A stretch of DNA of 64,000 nt, from the NCBI RefSeq assembly GCF_002078875.1, contig NC_034409.1:108176935-108240934 (forward strand), read 5' to 3'. Positions within the stretch are counted from its first letter, which is position 1, and each line of letters opens with the position of its first letter. The notes below the pieces were generated by a model. The model was not told the DNA's origin and ran no database searches. It saw only the letters and a program-made list of their open reading frames with translations. This stretch comes from Numida meleagris (lineage: Eukaryota > Chordata > Aves > Galliformes > Numididae). Below are positions 36,625-49,325 of the stretch, piece by piece. The position numbers were made by a program, and so were the translations under genes.

Positions 36625-36950
36625 ACTTGATATTTCAAAAAGGAGCTTGTGGCGAGGTGGGGATCAGTCTCATTTCCTGTGTAAATTGTAATAGGACTAG
36701 ACAGAATGGCCTCAAGTTGTGCCAGGGGAGGTTCAGGTTGGATATTAGGAAAAAATCCTTCTCAGAAAGAGTGGTCAGGCACTGGAGTGGGCTGCCCAGG
36801 GAGGTGGTTGAGCCACCGTGTTTCCCTGGAGATGTTCAAGAAATGTTTAGATGTTGTACTAAGGAACACGGTTTAGTGGGGAAGCGTTGGTGGTAGGTGG
36901 ATGGTTGGATCTTGGAGGTCTTTTCCAACCTTGGTGATTCAGTGATTCTT
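36625..36950 (+). mobile_element. CR1 LINE 3' end
   Basis: CR1 in + orientation with one of the better preserved 3' ends. It includes 'ggttcaggttggatattagg', 'ctcagaaagagtggtcaggc', 'gctgcccagggaggtggttg', 'tgttcaagaaatgtttagat' and the tail 'ttggtgattcagtgattctt'. The + frame still reads [20 protein letters not shown] followed by [10 protein letters not shown], the C-terminal end of CR1 ORF2. Frameshifts follow. Confidence 0.92.
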
Positions 36951-38721
36951 CTGGCATGGAACCACCACTCCCCAAGAATATAGGTTTTCCAGTGGTCTGG
37001 TGTCACATTAGCTCGTCCCTCAGAGATATCATGGGTATACCTTGGAAACATTTAAAAATGGCATTGTTGCCTATGTTTAAAAACAGAGAACTCTCCTGTA
37101 AGTGTTGGTAAAAATTTCAGAGCAATGGCTTTTTATCTGTCTGGTAACCTAGAAGTGTTCATCATCAAAAGATCTTTCCTCAGACCTCAGTTTTGTTCAT
37201 CTCCCTGCCTCAGTGTTTGTGTTTAAAGCCAAAACTGGAAGACCCAATAAACAAATCTCACCATGGGGCAGTGTGTGGATTCTGTTTAAGTTACTTGACT
37301 CTCACAAAGATGTAATTTAATTGCTATAAGACTACTTATTGAAAGTTGGATGGATGGATTGAAAAGTTGAATCTGTGGATTCAATGCTGCAAAGCCCAGA
37401 CATCTAAGCACTTAAACAGTGTGGCTTCAAAGATGTGTGGGTTTATGGGACTGTGAGCGCTGCAAACTTCAGTATTTTCATTGCTGACAGGATCGGGGTT
37501 TTCACAATATTTTAAATAGTTTCCAGGCAGCTGAGCAAAGAAAAGTCTGACTGTTTGCTTTCTTGCCTCTTCCTGGCTGACAGTATCGTAGCTGTTTTAA
37601 TGAAATAGCCTTTATCCTAACAGAGGCATTCTGTCTGACAAATTGAGCAACGTAGGGAATGGGTTGCGGCAGTGGGCTTTGTTCATCATTTCCCGCTGTC
37701 CTTCTAAATGAATAAATAAATTGGAATACTGTGTGATAGCTTTGTAATAAGTGTGATGTTTTAAAGAAACAAAAGAAAACATGGCTGATGGCTTCTAGCT
37801 TTGGAAAAATAATTGTCGTGTGAAGAGCAAAGTAATTCCCAAGTAAAAATTACTAGCATCTTTGTGCTTTCCAATCCTTCCTGCTTCACCAAAGCACTAA
37901 AATCATTTATGTTTAAGTCCTCTCGATTTGTGCCCTAAATGCGGCTACTTTTTATTGCAATTGTCATGATCGTCATCCAAGTCTGAAATACCGTTTACGA
38001 ATGAAGGAGCCATAATTGCCAAAACACCTTATAATAGGAAGTGCAACCCCCGTCTTCAGCTGTGGAAGGATTGGTGTTGGTTTTAAGAGAAAGCACAGCC
38101 TCTCAACAGTGGTCTCATCAACGATGCAAACTCAGGGTAAGACTTGTGGAGTCGCTAAAAGTTGCTGATCTTGGTATCTGAATGCTTATCAGAAATTTAA
38201 GCAATGCAAGTTATTTGGTCACTAAGCATTCAGTTTTAATGGGGAGAAAAAAAAACCAAAAAAAAACAAAAAACAAGCAAACGACCTCTCCCTACCCTAA
38301 ACCCACAACCAGCAACAAAGTCAAATAACACGAGTGTATGTAGATGCCTGTAAAGCGTCTACAGAGATTTAGGTTTTCAGTATTTTGAGTAAGCATTTCA
38401 TGTTTTAAATACCTTTCCATGAGGGAAAAATACGTACAGTGGAAGGAGAAAAGGCATGTATTTGTGTTTTTTTTGTTTTTTTTTAAGTATATATTCCTTC
38501 TCTCTCTCTCTCTTTTTTTAATGATATTTAATCCAGATTATTGTAATGCTGAGAAGCAAACATTCTTTCCTTTCGAGTGCATGAAATGCTGCTTCTAGTT
38601 GCAGTTAATATGTCTGACTTCAGACTGGGATGTTAGCTGTGTGCTTATTTTTACTGTTCCTTTATCTAAAAATCAGCCGGCACTTTTATATGGCTCAAAA
38701 TGTATTCTATTCACTAGTACC
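36951..38721. other. gene-free stretch, possibly conserved non-coding
   Basis: No gene or repeat is recognised. The 37.6-38.05 kb part is free of repeats and of long homopolymers and is rich in homeodomain-like TAAT/ATTA cores. It is listed under findings as a candidate conserved non-coding element. An A-rich tract lies at 38247-38275 and a (CT)n tract at 38498-38513. Confidence 0.4.
38498..38513. repeat. (CT)n microsatellite
   Basis: A short tract of alternating T and C is followed by a T run. It is a simple repeat within a T-rich segment. Confidence 0.85.
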
Positions 38722-39012
38722 TACAAGGGATGCTCCAAAAGTAATGCCTCCTGTTTTATTATATGGGCCCATGATGTCAGAAGCGGTTGTTTGTGGTATG
38801 GCAGTAGAGGTTGAACCTTCCCACCAATATACTGCACGCGGGCTCTTGTTCATTGCTGGTGAGAATGCATTGCTAATGGTGGTGACTATGTTGAAAGACA
38901 GTGTTTTGAAGCTGAGAATTTGCTCTATCCAACAGTGTTACGACGCTCTTTGTATCTGTTGTAGTTTCCATGGAAATAAATAGGAGGCATTACTTTTGGA
39001 GTGACATATGTA
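38722..39012 (+). mobile_element. non-autonomous GalluHop-type mariner with both terminal repeats
   Basis: It is bounded by TA on both sides. The left end reads acaagggatgctccaaaagt then aatgcctcct. The right end in reverse complement reads acatatgtcactccaaaagt then aatgcctcct. The inner parts keep fragments of the parental mariner, including 'ggcagtagaggttgaacctt' near the left and 'atggtggtgactatgttgaa' near the right. The second of these is shared with the copy at 18670-19165. The transposase core is deleted, leaving about 290 bases, so it could only have moved with transposase supplied elsewhere. Confidence 0.92.
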
Positions 39013-39849
39013 CATTGTAAAGCAAACAGTCTTTTGTACAATAGCATGTTACATTGTAATGAAATGGCTAAGTACTACCGTAATTTGTGTTCTCTAAATA
39101 GTTCGGTGTGTGTCTGAGGGCTGTAATCAAATGCTGCTTTGTGGTGTAACAGTCTGCTGGCCGTGGGGCTGACAACATTTGCAGAGAGTGAGCAGAGCTT
39201 GGGCTGCAAGCAGCAGGGGATCCTGTGGCACTTTGGTAGGGGCTGGATGGATGGACAGGATAATACCACGTTAAAAGCCAAGCACGGCACTTGCAGAAAT
39301 GTGCTGTTAAGAACATTGCCATTCCTAGTGACTGCATTGCCAGATGAAATGCTCTCAGAGGGAAATCTGCTCAGTTTGACTTTTGCCCATCAGTAAAACT
39401 TGTTGACGGTCATGACAATATTTCTCAAATTCATCTGTCACTCTGTATGCGGAGCATCGACGATGACCTAGGAGATGCAGAGGGCATTGTGTATTTGCTT
39501 TGCCTGTGCACTTTCCCCTAGTTTTGTAACTTTTCCAGAAGGTATTTATATTTCAAGCAAGGTGAGATTGCGGCCAGATCTTTGAAGGATGTTGTGTGTT
39601 GAATACTGATGTGAGTAGTGTTATGTAAATAAGCATTGGTAAATAATTGCTGTTCCGCTCTGGACGTGATTAGAACCAATGCAGGCTAGGTCCAGCTGTT
39701 TTAGCTGTGTCTTCCTAATCGCTTTGCTTAACAGCTGTGTGCAGTTGGACACATCTGGCAGTAGCAAACATGTAAGCATCTCGCCAGCTGCCTCTTGGAG
39801 TGGTGAGGAGCATAGCTTCATTTGAGGCATCTTTTGCAGATGTAAACTT
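39013..39849. other. gene-free stretch
   Basis: No gene or repeat is recognised between the mariner and the next CR1. Confidence 0.5.
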
Positions 39850-40088
39850 CATAGAATTGTTTGAGTTGGAAGGGACCCCTAAAGGCCATCTGGTCCAACC
39901 CAACAGGGACACCTACAGCTCCATCAGGTTGCTCAGAGCCCCTTCCGCCTGGCCTTGAAAATCTCCAGGGATGGGGCATCCACCACCTCTCTGGGCAACC
40001 CGTGCTGGTGCCTCATCACCCTCATTGTAACAAACTTCTTCCTTCTGTCCAATCTAAATCTCCCCTGTTTCAGTTTGAAAGTTTTTCG
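39850..40088 (-). mobile_element. CR1 LINE 3' fragment
   Basis: Minus-oriented CR1: 'catagaattgtttgagttgg', 'aagggacccctaaaggccat', 'cagggatggggcatccacca' and 'ccaatctaaatctcccctgt'. It belongs to the same subfamily style as the copy at 1329-1680. Confidence 0.9.
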
Positions 40089-40091
40089 TAA

Positions 40092-40107
40092 AATCATAGA
40101 ATCATAG
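40092..40107 (-). repeat. isolated CR1 tail repeat
   Basis: The 16 bases aatcatagaatcatag are two units of the CR1 tail in minus orientation. They sit immediately beside the truncated 5' side of the previous CR1. They may be the remnant of a second, almost wholly truncated insertion. Confidence 0.6.
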
Positions 40108-40357
40108 TGTACTTAGGATGCTTTATCAATGTGAAATTTTATTTTCCATATGCCAGTAAATATTTTAACCTTTAATTATTTATATTGGTTCATCATTTTA
40201 TGGGTCCTGTACTTCTGAAGCAATGGTCTTCTTTTAATCTCTCAAAGATGTAGGAAATGTTTTCATGTTTCCTGTGAGGATAACAGGGAGATGTTTCTAC
40301 ATATCATGGGAGGCAAAAACTAAATGAGTGCTATGGATGTAGAGAAGTGTGAAGCGT

Positions 40358-40520
40358 CTTGCCCAGAGAAGCTGTGGTGCCCCATCCCTGGAGGTGCTCA
40401 AGGCCAGGTTGGATGGGGCCCTGGGCAGCCTGAGCTGGTGGGGGGAGGCCCTGCCCATGGCAGGGGTTGGGGCTGGGTGGGCTTTGAGCTCCCTTCCAAC
40501 CCACACCATTCTGTGATCTT
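40358..40520 (+). mobile_element. CR1 LINE 3' end
   Basis: CR1 in + orientation: 'agaagctgtggtgccccatc', 'cctggaggtgctcaaggcca', 'tggatggggccctgggcagc' and the end 'cacaccattctgtgatctt'. A 17-base T run (40529-40545) follows directly. Confidence 0.92.
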
Positions 40521-43500
40521 CTCACTCCTTTTTTTTTTTTTTTTTAAAATTAAATTAGTTTCTTAGTAGAATACGTAGTGACTCCGCTGTTCTATTTCAG
40601 CTGCTTGTGGCACTGGAGATTTAAGAATTGGAGAAAACTTAACCCTGTGCTTAGACTGACAACACTGGCAATCAGTTGTGGAAACAGTCTGCTGACATGT
40701 AGATGCCAGGACTGCTTTTCAATGGGCATGAGACGGCCTCCAAATCTGTTAAGTTTTATTACAAAAGCCTTGTTCCTCAAGATTACCCTGTTCTCTTTCC
40801 TTATTTTACTCTCTATGTTTAAAGATTTCATATGGTGCAAGATTTTTATTGCCTTTTTATTTTACAAATGACATATTTGGGCAGTTAATTCCTTCACAGT
40901 CAAACGCTGTTGTCTTTTTTTTTTTTAAGAAAATAATTTTTTTTTTTAAATAAATAAAAGCATGCTGTGAAATTAATCTAAAAAGTAACAGGTAGATTAT
41001 CTACTGTTCCCTTTAATAAGAATAACAGAGCTCCAAGAAGCAGAGTGGCTGGAAGCAGAGGAAAGCACACACATGAGAAGGAATAGATTTTATTTTTTAT
41101 GAATATGCAGTTTAACACTTAAAATTGTGAGGGGTGTGAGTAAAATGCCTCAGTGTACACAAGAACTACACCCCACTGACAACCCCACTCAATTTCACTG
41201 AGTAATTCTATAGTCATTTGAGCGTATCTCCACATTAAGTGCATTTTTATCCCCTCCTGAAAATTTCCAGAGTGAACACTGCTTGGGGCAGCTTGGAGCA
41301 GTGCAGGTCACTGAGCTGATCCAGGGTAGTGTTGCGCCAGCTGCAGAGAGACTATTTGGGACTGAAGGAAGAAAAAATGCAGGGGTGAAGAGGCTGTCAG
41401 ATGTTTGTTTCTTTTTTTTTGTCTTGGAGTGAAGAAGCTGCGTGCATGAAACAAGAATGTAGGTGATGGAGGCAAAAGTTGGTTTGCAGGAAAAAAAGTC
41501 CTGGTTTTAATTTCCTAAGACTTTTAGGTGTCATGTTTTTCCTCAAATGTTGAGCCAATGACTTCTTATATACATGATATGATGCTATGCGTGTATCCTG
41601 CCTTTTGTTTGTTGTTAATTGTTAATGGTAGTGCTCAGCTACAGAAAGTGTAAGCTTCTACCTCATGTTTACACACTGAGAACTCCCTGCTGTGTGTTTT
41701 TCTGGATATGGTTTTTAGAGCAAAGACAGGTGTAAGCTAGGGTCTGCTGAGAGAACTGATCTATCTCCCTTGCTGCCCAGCAAAGGCAACAGAAGCACGC
41801 TCTGCTGCAGTAAATCAACTTTCTTGCTGTGTTCATTGATAGAGCTGTAACCAAGGCAAAACAACTTGCTTTAAAGCTTCCGTGGCTAATAAATTGTTCA
41901 GAACTTTGGGATTTTCTCTATAGAATTCACTTGCTTGGCTGCCCCTGACTATAATGTTCAGGTCTTTGTGCCATTACATAGAGAATCCAGTTTGATGTGG
42001 CTGTGTCACTTGACCCCAGAGCTGTTGCTGGAGGACGACAGGAGAGAGACTTCACACAGGTACTCTCGTGCTTCCTGTGCTTTCGTACACTGATACCTCA
42101 TATCCTAGTGTCTCCTTTCTTTTTTGCATACATCACAGTGCCTGCATGCATCCGATTCCCCCCTGGAACTGAAGTCCAGGTAGAGTTTCACTGTTGTACC
42201 TTGTCATGTAGCTCGGAGCAGCGGAGTAAATAAGCAACGACTATATCGATTGAGGCAGCACGTGGGGGAATATAGTGGCTTTAAAAGAGCATCTGTTTGT
42301 ACATTTCATTTGGAGATGAGGCCACTGGCTGTAAAGATTTGTCATCTGTGAGCATTAGGCAGTGTAAGTGTGGCTGGGGGGCACGTTGAGCACTTTTCTG
42401 GCTTACTGTCACGAGGCATCGTGCATCACCTGATGGTAAGTGTGCCACAGGGTGAGCTGGACCTGGGTTCTCTGGTACTAGGAAATACACACTTGAAAAA
42501 AATCACCCTTGAAAGAATATTCTGAAACAAAGAAAAAAACCCAAACTTTCTTCTCCATCTCCAGCCCCAGTTTCCTGCACAGAGTTGGTTTCTCTTGTCC
42601 AGTTTATTTCCCACACGTGTTCAATTATAAGAAATAAAATGATTATGTATATCATGCTTTCTCTTTTTAGGCTGTTCTTCCTCATCCTAGTTCATTATCA
42701 ATACGCTTCCTTTGTTTCCCTCTATCTCTTTTTCTTTACTTTCTTTTCCTGCCCCACCTCCTTCATCTACCTCCCCACCTCTGGGTCTTGAGTAACTGCC
42801 CAGAGCTAGAGGCTGTAAGAATTGTCTCCAGGCTAATCCTGCATTTCATAGATCTGTACTTGAAGATTGCCTACAAGAGAAGCGTCCAGACCCAATTTTA
42901 AAATGATTAGCCATGAAAACTATCCTGGCCCTTGTGGGTTGGCCCAGTGGTTGATTGTCTTTGCTGATGTACCTGACATTTGACCAGAATTTTTGGTTTC
43001 ACCCAGAAGCCAGTGGATCTTTTTTTTTTTTCCCCTCCTTCAAACAGCTCTTCTTGTTGAGTTTTCTACTGAAGGTTTGTTCTCTGATGGCTGATGTTGT
43101 CTGCATAGCTCCTCCATGCACGCTCTTCAATCTGTGAGCATTATCCCTGCTCTCCTGAAGGCAGAACTGGGTGTGACAATGCAGATGCATGACTGTCCCT
43201 TCTCCTGTTTATATCAGCCTCTCTTTACAGCCAGGCCCCGTTTCCTTTTCCCATTCCTCCTCATGCTTCCTGACCATCATCCTGCATCTTCTACGTCTTT
43301 TGTTTGCTCTCATTTCTTCTTCTGCCTCTTTTATGAATTTTCCTTTTACTGCTCTTCTTCCCTTTGCTCAAGGACTGTGCCAGCTTCTGCTGATGTGATT
43401 TTCCTCTTCCATTGCTCCAGGACTTAATTTTTTTATACCTTTTGGGTGGGGGGCGGACCAGTTTGAAAGCCATTGAGCAAATACTGAGAGACTATTAATA

Positions 43501-46500
43501 TTGTTCTTTTAAGGCTAGCTTTGGAGGAAGTAATGATCCCAAGCATGAGGCTCACTTGCCTAGGGAATTGAATATACATATAGAATTCTTCCTTTGTTTT
43601 CAGTGCCTTGATATTTAGAAATAAGAGCTGCCTTTTTGCTCTATCAGGTGCCTGTCAAAACAAGGTATTTTGGGGGAAAGTGATCCTTTTGGTCACCTGA
43701 AAGGAAGATGGTGGAAAAAATCAGCAGTGTTGATTCACGCGACTTGGTATTAATACAAATCTTGATAGACAGTCTGAATTCATTAGATTTATTCTGACTA
43801 CAACTGTATAGCTCCACTTGTTTTAAGTCTTACAATTTACAGGGCTTGAAATAAGTCTTGGAAGCCATTGATCTTTCAATTTACAAAGGCGGTGCTGAAA
43901 GATGTGTGAGGAGAGGGAGTACTTTTCTGCCCTTCTCTTTGACAGTGTGCCTGAGCGTGTTCTGGGGAAAACTGCCACTTGTCTTTAAGAGGTCATTCAC
44001 GTATTCAAATGACAGTGCACAGAAACAGAAAACTCAGAGCAGGTGTCCAGAAATGCAATAAAGGATACCTGCTTGCATGTGATTATACCTGTCATCACAG
44101 AAATCTAGTGAGTGAGTCTCTGGTTGCTGGTAGGAGAGAGAAGTTACAGTGAACAATAAATAAGGGGCCCACTGGGAGCGGCCGAGGCATCATCTTTCAT
44201 GCAGACTGGAAGCTCTCTTCAGCTGCGTGAAAAGAAGAACAAATAACTAAAACTGTAGTATGCCCTGATGGGACACATGTGAAGCATTAGGAAAAATTAA
44301 AAGGTTAAGTTATGTGCAGTTCCTGCTGAGGTTAGATCCTCATCTCTCAGCTGACAGAACCGAGGTCAGGTGTTTTCTTCCGGTATTTTTCAAAGGAAGG
44401 AGAGGATCTATCAGTGTGGAATGGGAATAAAAGCCCACTTTTGTTTGTGAAAAAAGTCTAAGGTTATTTGGAATAGAGTGTATTATGTGAGAAGCTCCTG
44501 GAGAATGTTTATATTCATGCTTGTGATTCTTCCATATGTAATACTTTGCCTTTGATGCAGGAAGAATACATCAGTCCTAGAGGTAGGAAGTTACTGCCAT
44601 TGAAACTTGCAGGTGAGGAGACAAGTGGTAAACTACTGTTTGATTGAACAAAAGTGTGAAATGGAGCTTTACTCCATGTACTTCTCTGCCACATTAAAGT
44701 GGCTGCGAAGTACAGCTCATCAGGAGTGGAGCTGGCTTGTACCCTTTATTATGGGTCTAATTTAACTGGGGATACTCTTCAAATCTTTGTGACCAATCAG
44801 TTCAGTTGGTGAGCAATACTTGTTTGTCAGCCACCCTCTCGCAGGCTGGAAGCTTTGTCTTGTGGGATGAATAAAGAATTCAACTTGTGCAGGGTAGATT
44901 TTCATGGGAGTACTGGTAGTGTATTTATTTTAGATAAGGGCTAGTTCCATATAAATACTTCTGTGCAGGCACTTATTTGCATGCATTTTTTTTTTCATTA
45001 GAGTGAAATAATCCAGAACGTGTCCACCTCATGGCTTTAACCTACCTCTCTTTGAATCAACACTCTTGCATGGCGCCTTGTTTTTGCACAATTAGCAGGC
45101 TATAGGCTCTTCAGTGCTGTTTGGTCTGTCTGTGCTCTGCGATTCATATTCCAGGAAGCTTTTGCAAGGAAAGCAGAATATTGCACATGTGAGCCCAAAT
45201 GCTAGTTCCTGCAATTCTTCTACCTTTTGTATTTTCCATTTTGACTTTGCTTTCAGGCAGTAAAGTGGAACCTTTGCTTGGTGTCACGATCCTGAGGGTT
45301 GTGAAGATATTTAAGCTGCAGCATGCATATGCGGCAGCCTAACAAGCAGCCTGGCTTCTCAGCTCATCTGAGTGAAGGAAGGAGTGTAACTGCTGCTTTT
45401 GTATGCCCTTATCTGCGACGGCCTCTCCTGGAGTTGTATTTGGATATGGAAATGAGTGTGGCCTGATAGGAAGAGATAAGCATGAAGGGCAAGGCCGGCT
45501 GCTGGTGTGAGCACAGCCCCTCTGCTGAAGGTCATCTTGGCAGTGCTAGTGCTGGTCCAGGGGAGCTCTATGTGGGAACATACGGATGCAATAGTTCCTC
45601 TCTACCTTGCTCTCCCTGAAGCTATCACTGCCTGGGAAATCGCCATGTCTTGCTGCTCTTGGTCCATGTCTTCCCAGTACCGTGTCTGCTCCTGATGTGA
45701 AGAGCCACATGGTAGCATGCTGAAGGGCAGCAGTGGCTCCCAGAGGGTCTTGGGGTCACTGATGAAGGCATCAGTTTCGAGCTATCTCTCTCCCAGCCAA
45801 GTCTCTTGGTCTCTTAGTGGTGAATTAGCAACTTACATTTTTTGGAAGTATTCTAACTAGAAGAGGCTGGTGATGTCAGAATCCCTAAACTCATTCCATC
45901 AGCTTTGTCAATGAGAAAATAACTTGTTTTGTAGAAGGATGTTTTTTCCTATAGTTACTCTGGATAATGGCTTACTTGTAATTCCCTTCACTTCAACGTT
46001 TCATAAGCAGTGTTTAAGGTTAATTAATGGTAGGCTTGAGGTCCATAGGGAAGTTGTCTCACAGTAAGGCTTGATTGTGCAGTTTTGACTGCTGTTTTTC
46101 AGGTGCTGGAGCTTGTCTTTGAAAAGGAGGCTAAAGAGAAAGGGGAAAGCCTCAACTGGCAGAAGAGGTGCAACACCTGAAGTTTCTTCTGCAAGTTGCA
46201 GCTAATCTATTTGGCTGTGTTTGGTCCTACCTGGAGCTTTGCTCTCCTTTTTTAGTGAGGATTAAGGTTTTTATAAAATAACTTAATAAAAAACACAACG
46301 TTATTTTTCCATATAAACTTATTAAAGGTTACAAAGTGAAGCTAACAGTGTTGACTTGAGGCCAGCGGACCATAAGCTGATGCAAAGGAGGTCCTCAGAC
46401 CAATGCTGGCTTCATGAAATAAAGCTGTAGATGTCTCATAAGCTCACTGGTTTTGGGCGCACACAATTGATACTATTATCCTTGAGAGAATTTCATCAAT

Positions 46501-49205
46501 ATCGATTTTCCTTGATCTTTGCTGTGTTTTCTGTCTCACTGCTACTTGAATGTACAGTATCGAAAGCCTTGGGCTTTGCTGTTCTAGCATTTGGATTTGG
46601 AAATGAAGTGCCCGTGACTGGATATCCTAAGGAAATGTGTTTGTTTATTACAGGCTGTGGGATATGCTTCATTGGAGATGACGATTTTGACCAAGAACGC
46701 TGCACCAAAATGTTTTCTATACAGCGTTCTGCTCCTGCATCAAATTCAGCAGCTGTTTCTTAATATTGCTGTCTTCTGCAGCACTGTCCTCTGCCAATTC
46801 TCTCTTCTCTCCCTAAGGACAGTGTACATTGGAGAGCTGATTCATCAGCCCAGTGATTAGCTGTGCTCACATCAATTCTTTCTCCAAGCCTCTGAGTATT
46901 GTCCAAACATAAACGGGAGTGTGTGGCACAATGGTTTTAAGTCTGTAGCTTTTGTAAGGATTTTTTCTCTTCATATCTGAAGGTCTTGTTATCCTCTTTA
47001 GAGATGGAGACACTTCCATCCTCTCTTACAGGCAGCTTACCAGATCTACCCAGTCCTGAATTTACATTTTTATTCCCTTTTCATCCTGTCACGCAGTTTG
47101 GCTATTCCCTGTTGGCTGGGAAACCCCTGAAAGAAGAGGGAACTGCCTGATTTATTTTTCCTTCTCTTCTGCAGCTGTTTCTCTCATCTTTGGGGTGCCA
47201 ACACCTAGTTCAAAGAGCATCTAGTACAAGAACTGGGAAAGCACAGAAATACAACAAATAATTACTGTAAAACAGCACTGCCTCAAGTAACAGTGGCAAC
47301 ATTGCTTGACAGGGTACATTCCAAAACGGAATTGTACCCTTGCATTAAACTCCATAACTTCAGAATCAGCACAAAGTCCACCAAAGAACAAAAAGGCTTC
47401 AACAGCAGTTTGCCCCTGAGCTCATGGGTTCAGATCCCAAGAGACTGATTTATAGTAGTTCAGTGTTGGATAACATCGGGGTTTTTGAATGTCGCGTTTG
47501 GAGGAAGAGGTGGAAAATATACCCTTGTGAAATGTTCAGACTCAGGATATTGCTCAAACTGGAAGTCAAAGGACTATGTAGTTTGCTCTTCTGTCCTTAT
47601 CAGTTGCTAAAATATACATGCTAGTCTCTGTCTTTTCTAGTGATTGTAACTATAAAAACAAATGTATGTAATGTAGGAAAGGAAGTACAGAAAAGGCACC
47701 TTTCTATTAGGCATCTGAAACAAAAGTTTATTAAGACAACCAAGTACTGCAGTATAGCGCATAGTACTCACAATGATTTTTAGGAGAAGATAAGCCTCTT
47801 CCCAGCAGTGTGGTGTTGGACTTTGGCCTGGAGTTTGGAGCTACTCTCTGTGGATTCTTGTGCATGGAAGAGAGAAGCTCTTTACTAGGAGTCATGGCTG
47901 GCTGTGCTTGCCCTGACCAAATGTGCAGTTTAGCAGGAGCAGATCATTGGATCAGGCTTCAGTTTTATGTTTGTTTGCTTACTGTTCTTTAAATTCAAGT
48001 TAGCTTTCTCCCCAGTTGGACTGCCCTCTCTGCATGCCCTGCAGAGGTCTCTGAAGGAAAACTGTCTCAGTAACCTCTGCTCTTCGGACTGTTCTTCCAG
48101 GAAATAGAAGTATAAAAAATTGATTGATTTACCTCCTATCTATAATCTCCCTTTAAATATTAGAAGGCTTGTTGAAATATGACAAAGGGACCAGAATGAG
48201 GGGAAAGTTGTTACCATGCTTGATCACTACAAGAGCTGCTCCCTGCCTTGTGTTCCAAAGAAATGGAAACAGCCCAATTTATGTTTAGGTAACTGTAGTT
48301 GTGATTGAAAGTATTGCTGTGTGTAGTGCCTTTACCTTATTATTCCTATGTGCCTTACTATGCTGGGAAAGAAGGGGGGCATATGTCAGGTTCTGTGTGG
48401 GGGAGCCCTAGAAGTGCTGTGTTAGCAGAACACACTGTGTGCGGATGTTCTTGGTCACAGGACCCTTGTATGGGGCAAGGACTGGAGGATTTAGCAGTTT
48501 AGCAGCTTGCTATGCCATGGGCAATAGCAATCTTTTGCCCTTGTGGAAATGCTTTTAAAAGCATGACAGCCTTTCCAGCCAGACTGATGATGTTTGTTTG
48601 GCTCTCAGCAGACCCACGCACTCTAAGTCTCCTTCAACTAGTGTGTATGCATCCATCTTTCCTAGCAGTAGTCATAGAAAGGCAATGCGCTTACCTGGGT
48701 TGGAATCGGAGGTGTTAATGCAGGAGATTGCTGGTGCTGGCCGTGGGGCAGAAAGGACAGAGGGAAGTGTCCATTCTGTGCATGTTGTTGTTCCCCCACA
48801 AAAGTTACCTGCAGAGTCTGGGAATGGGAAGCAGAGAGTGATGCCAGAGACTGTGCTGTTTTTTTTTTAAAATCTCCTCTGTGATCGTCCTGGCTCTGGT
48901 GTGTGCCAGTATACTCCTAACGTCCCATTGTAGGAGTAGGCTTGATGCTGCGCTCAATGATCTGTTCAAGTTGTCTGTCTGCCATGTTACACCCTGATCC
49001 ATGGACTTTAAGAAGTCAATCTTCATCCCCTTCACCTCTGTGACACTGATTGCCAGTCCTCTTGCAATCACAAATCAGCAGCCTTGCTCCTTGCTTAGTT
49101 AGCATCCTCTTGGCACTGGAGAAGCCTTGGCCTTGGTTTCGAGTGATGTTCAGAGTGGATCTTCTGATTTAGTTTCATCCACAGAAAGTCTGGTATGTGC
49201 ATACA
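40521..49205. other. long gene-free stretch
   Basis: About 8.7 kb without a recognised gene or mobile element. It has T-rich runs (17 T at 40529-40545, 12 T at 43020-43031) and a strongly pyrimidine-rich block at about 42650-43440. A + strand acceptor-like site (tgtttattacag) at 46636-46650 precedes sequence that is open in two frames, which is not enough to call an exon. Confidence 0.5.
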
Positions 49206-49325
49206 TCAGGCTGCCCTGGGCCCCATCCAACCTGGCCTTGGACATCTCCAGGGATGGGACATCCACGGCTTTTCTGGGCAACCTGTGCCAGCACCTCACC
49301 ATCCTCTCCGTGAAAAACTTCCTGT
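49206..49325 (-). mobile_element. CR1 LINE internal fragment
   Basis: Minus-oriented CR1 body: 'gctgccctgggccccatcca', 'acctggccttggacatctcc' and 'tgtgccagcacctcaccatc'. Both the 3' tail (left) and the 5' part (right) are missing, so this is a deletion remnant. Confidence 0.85.

Noticed and set aside
46431..46860. A possible + strand terminal exon after an acceptor-like tgtttattacag
   Set aside because: Two overlapping frames are open and neither translation is recognisable. No downstream polyadenylation context stands out.
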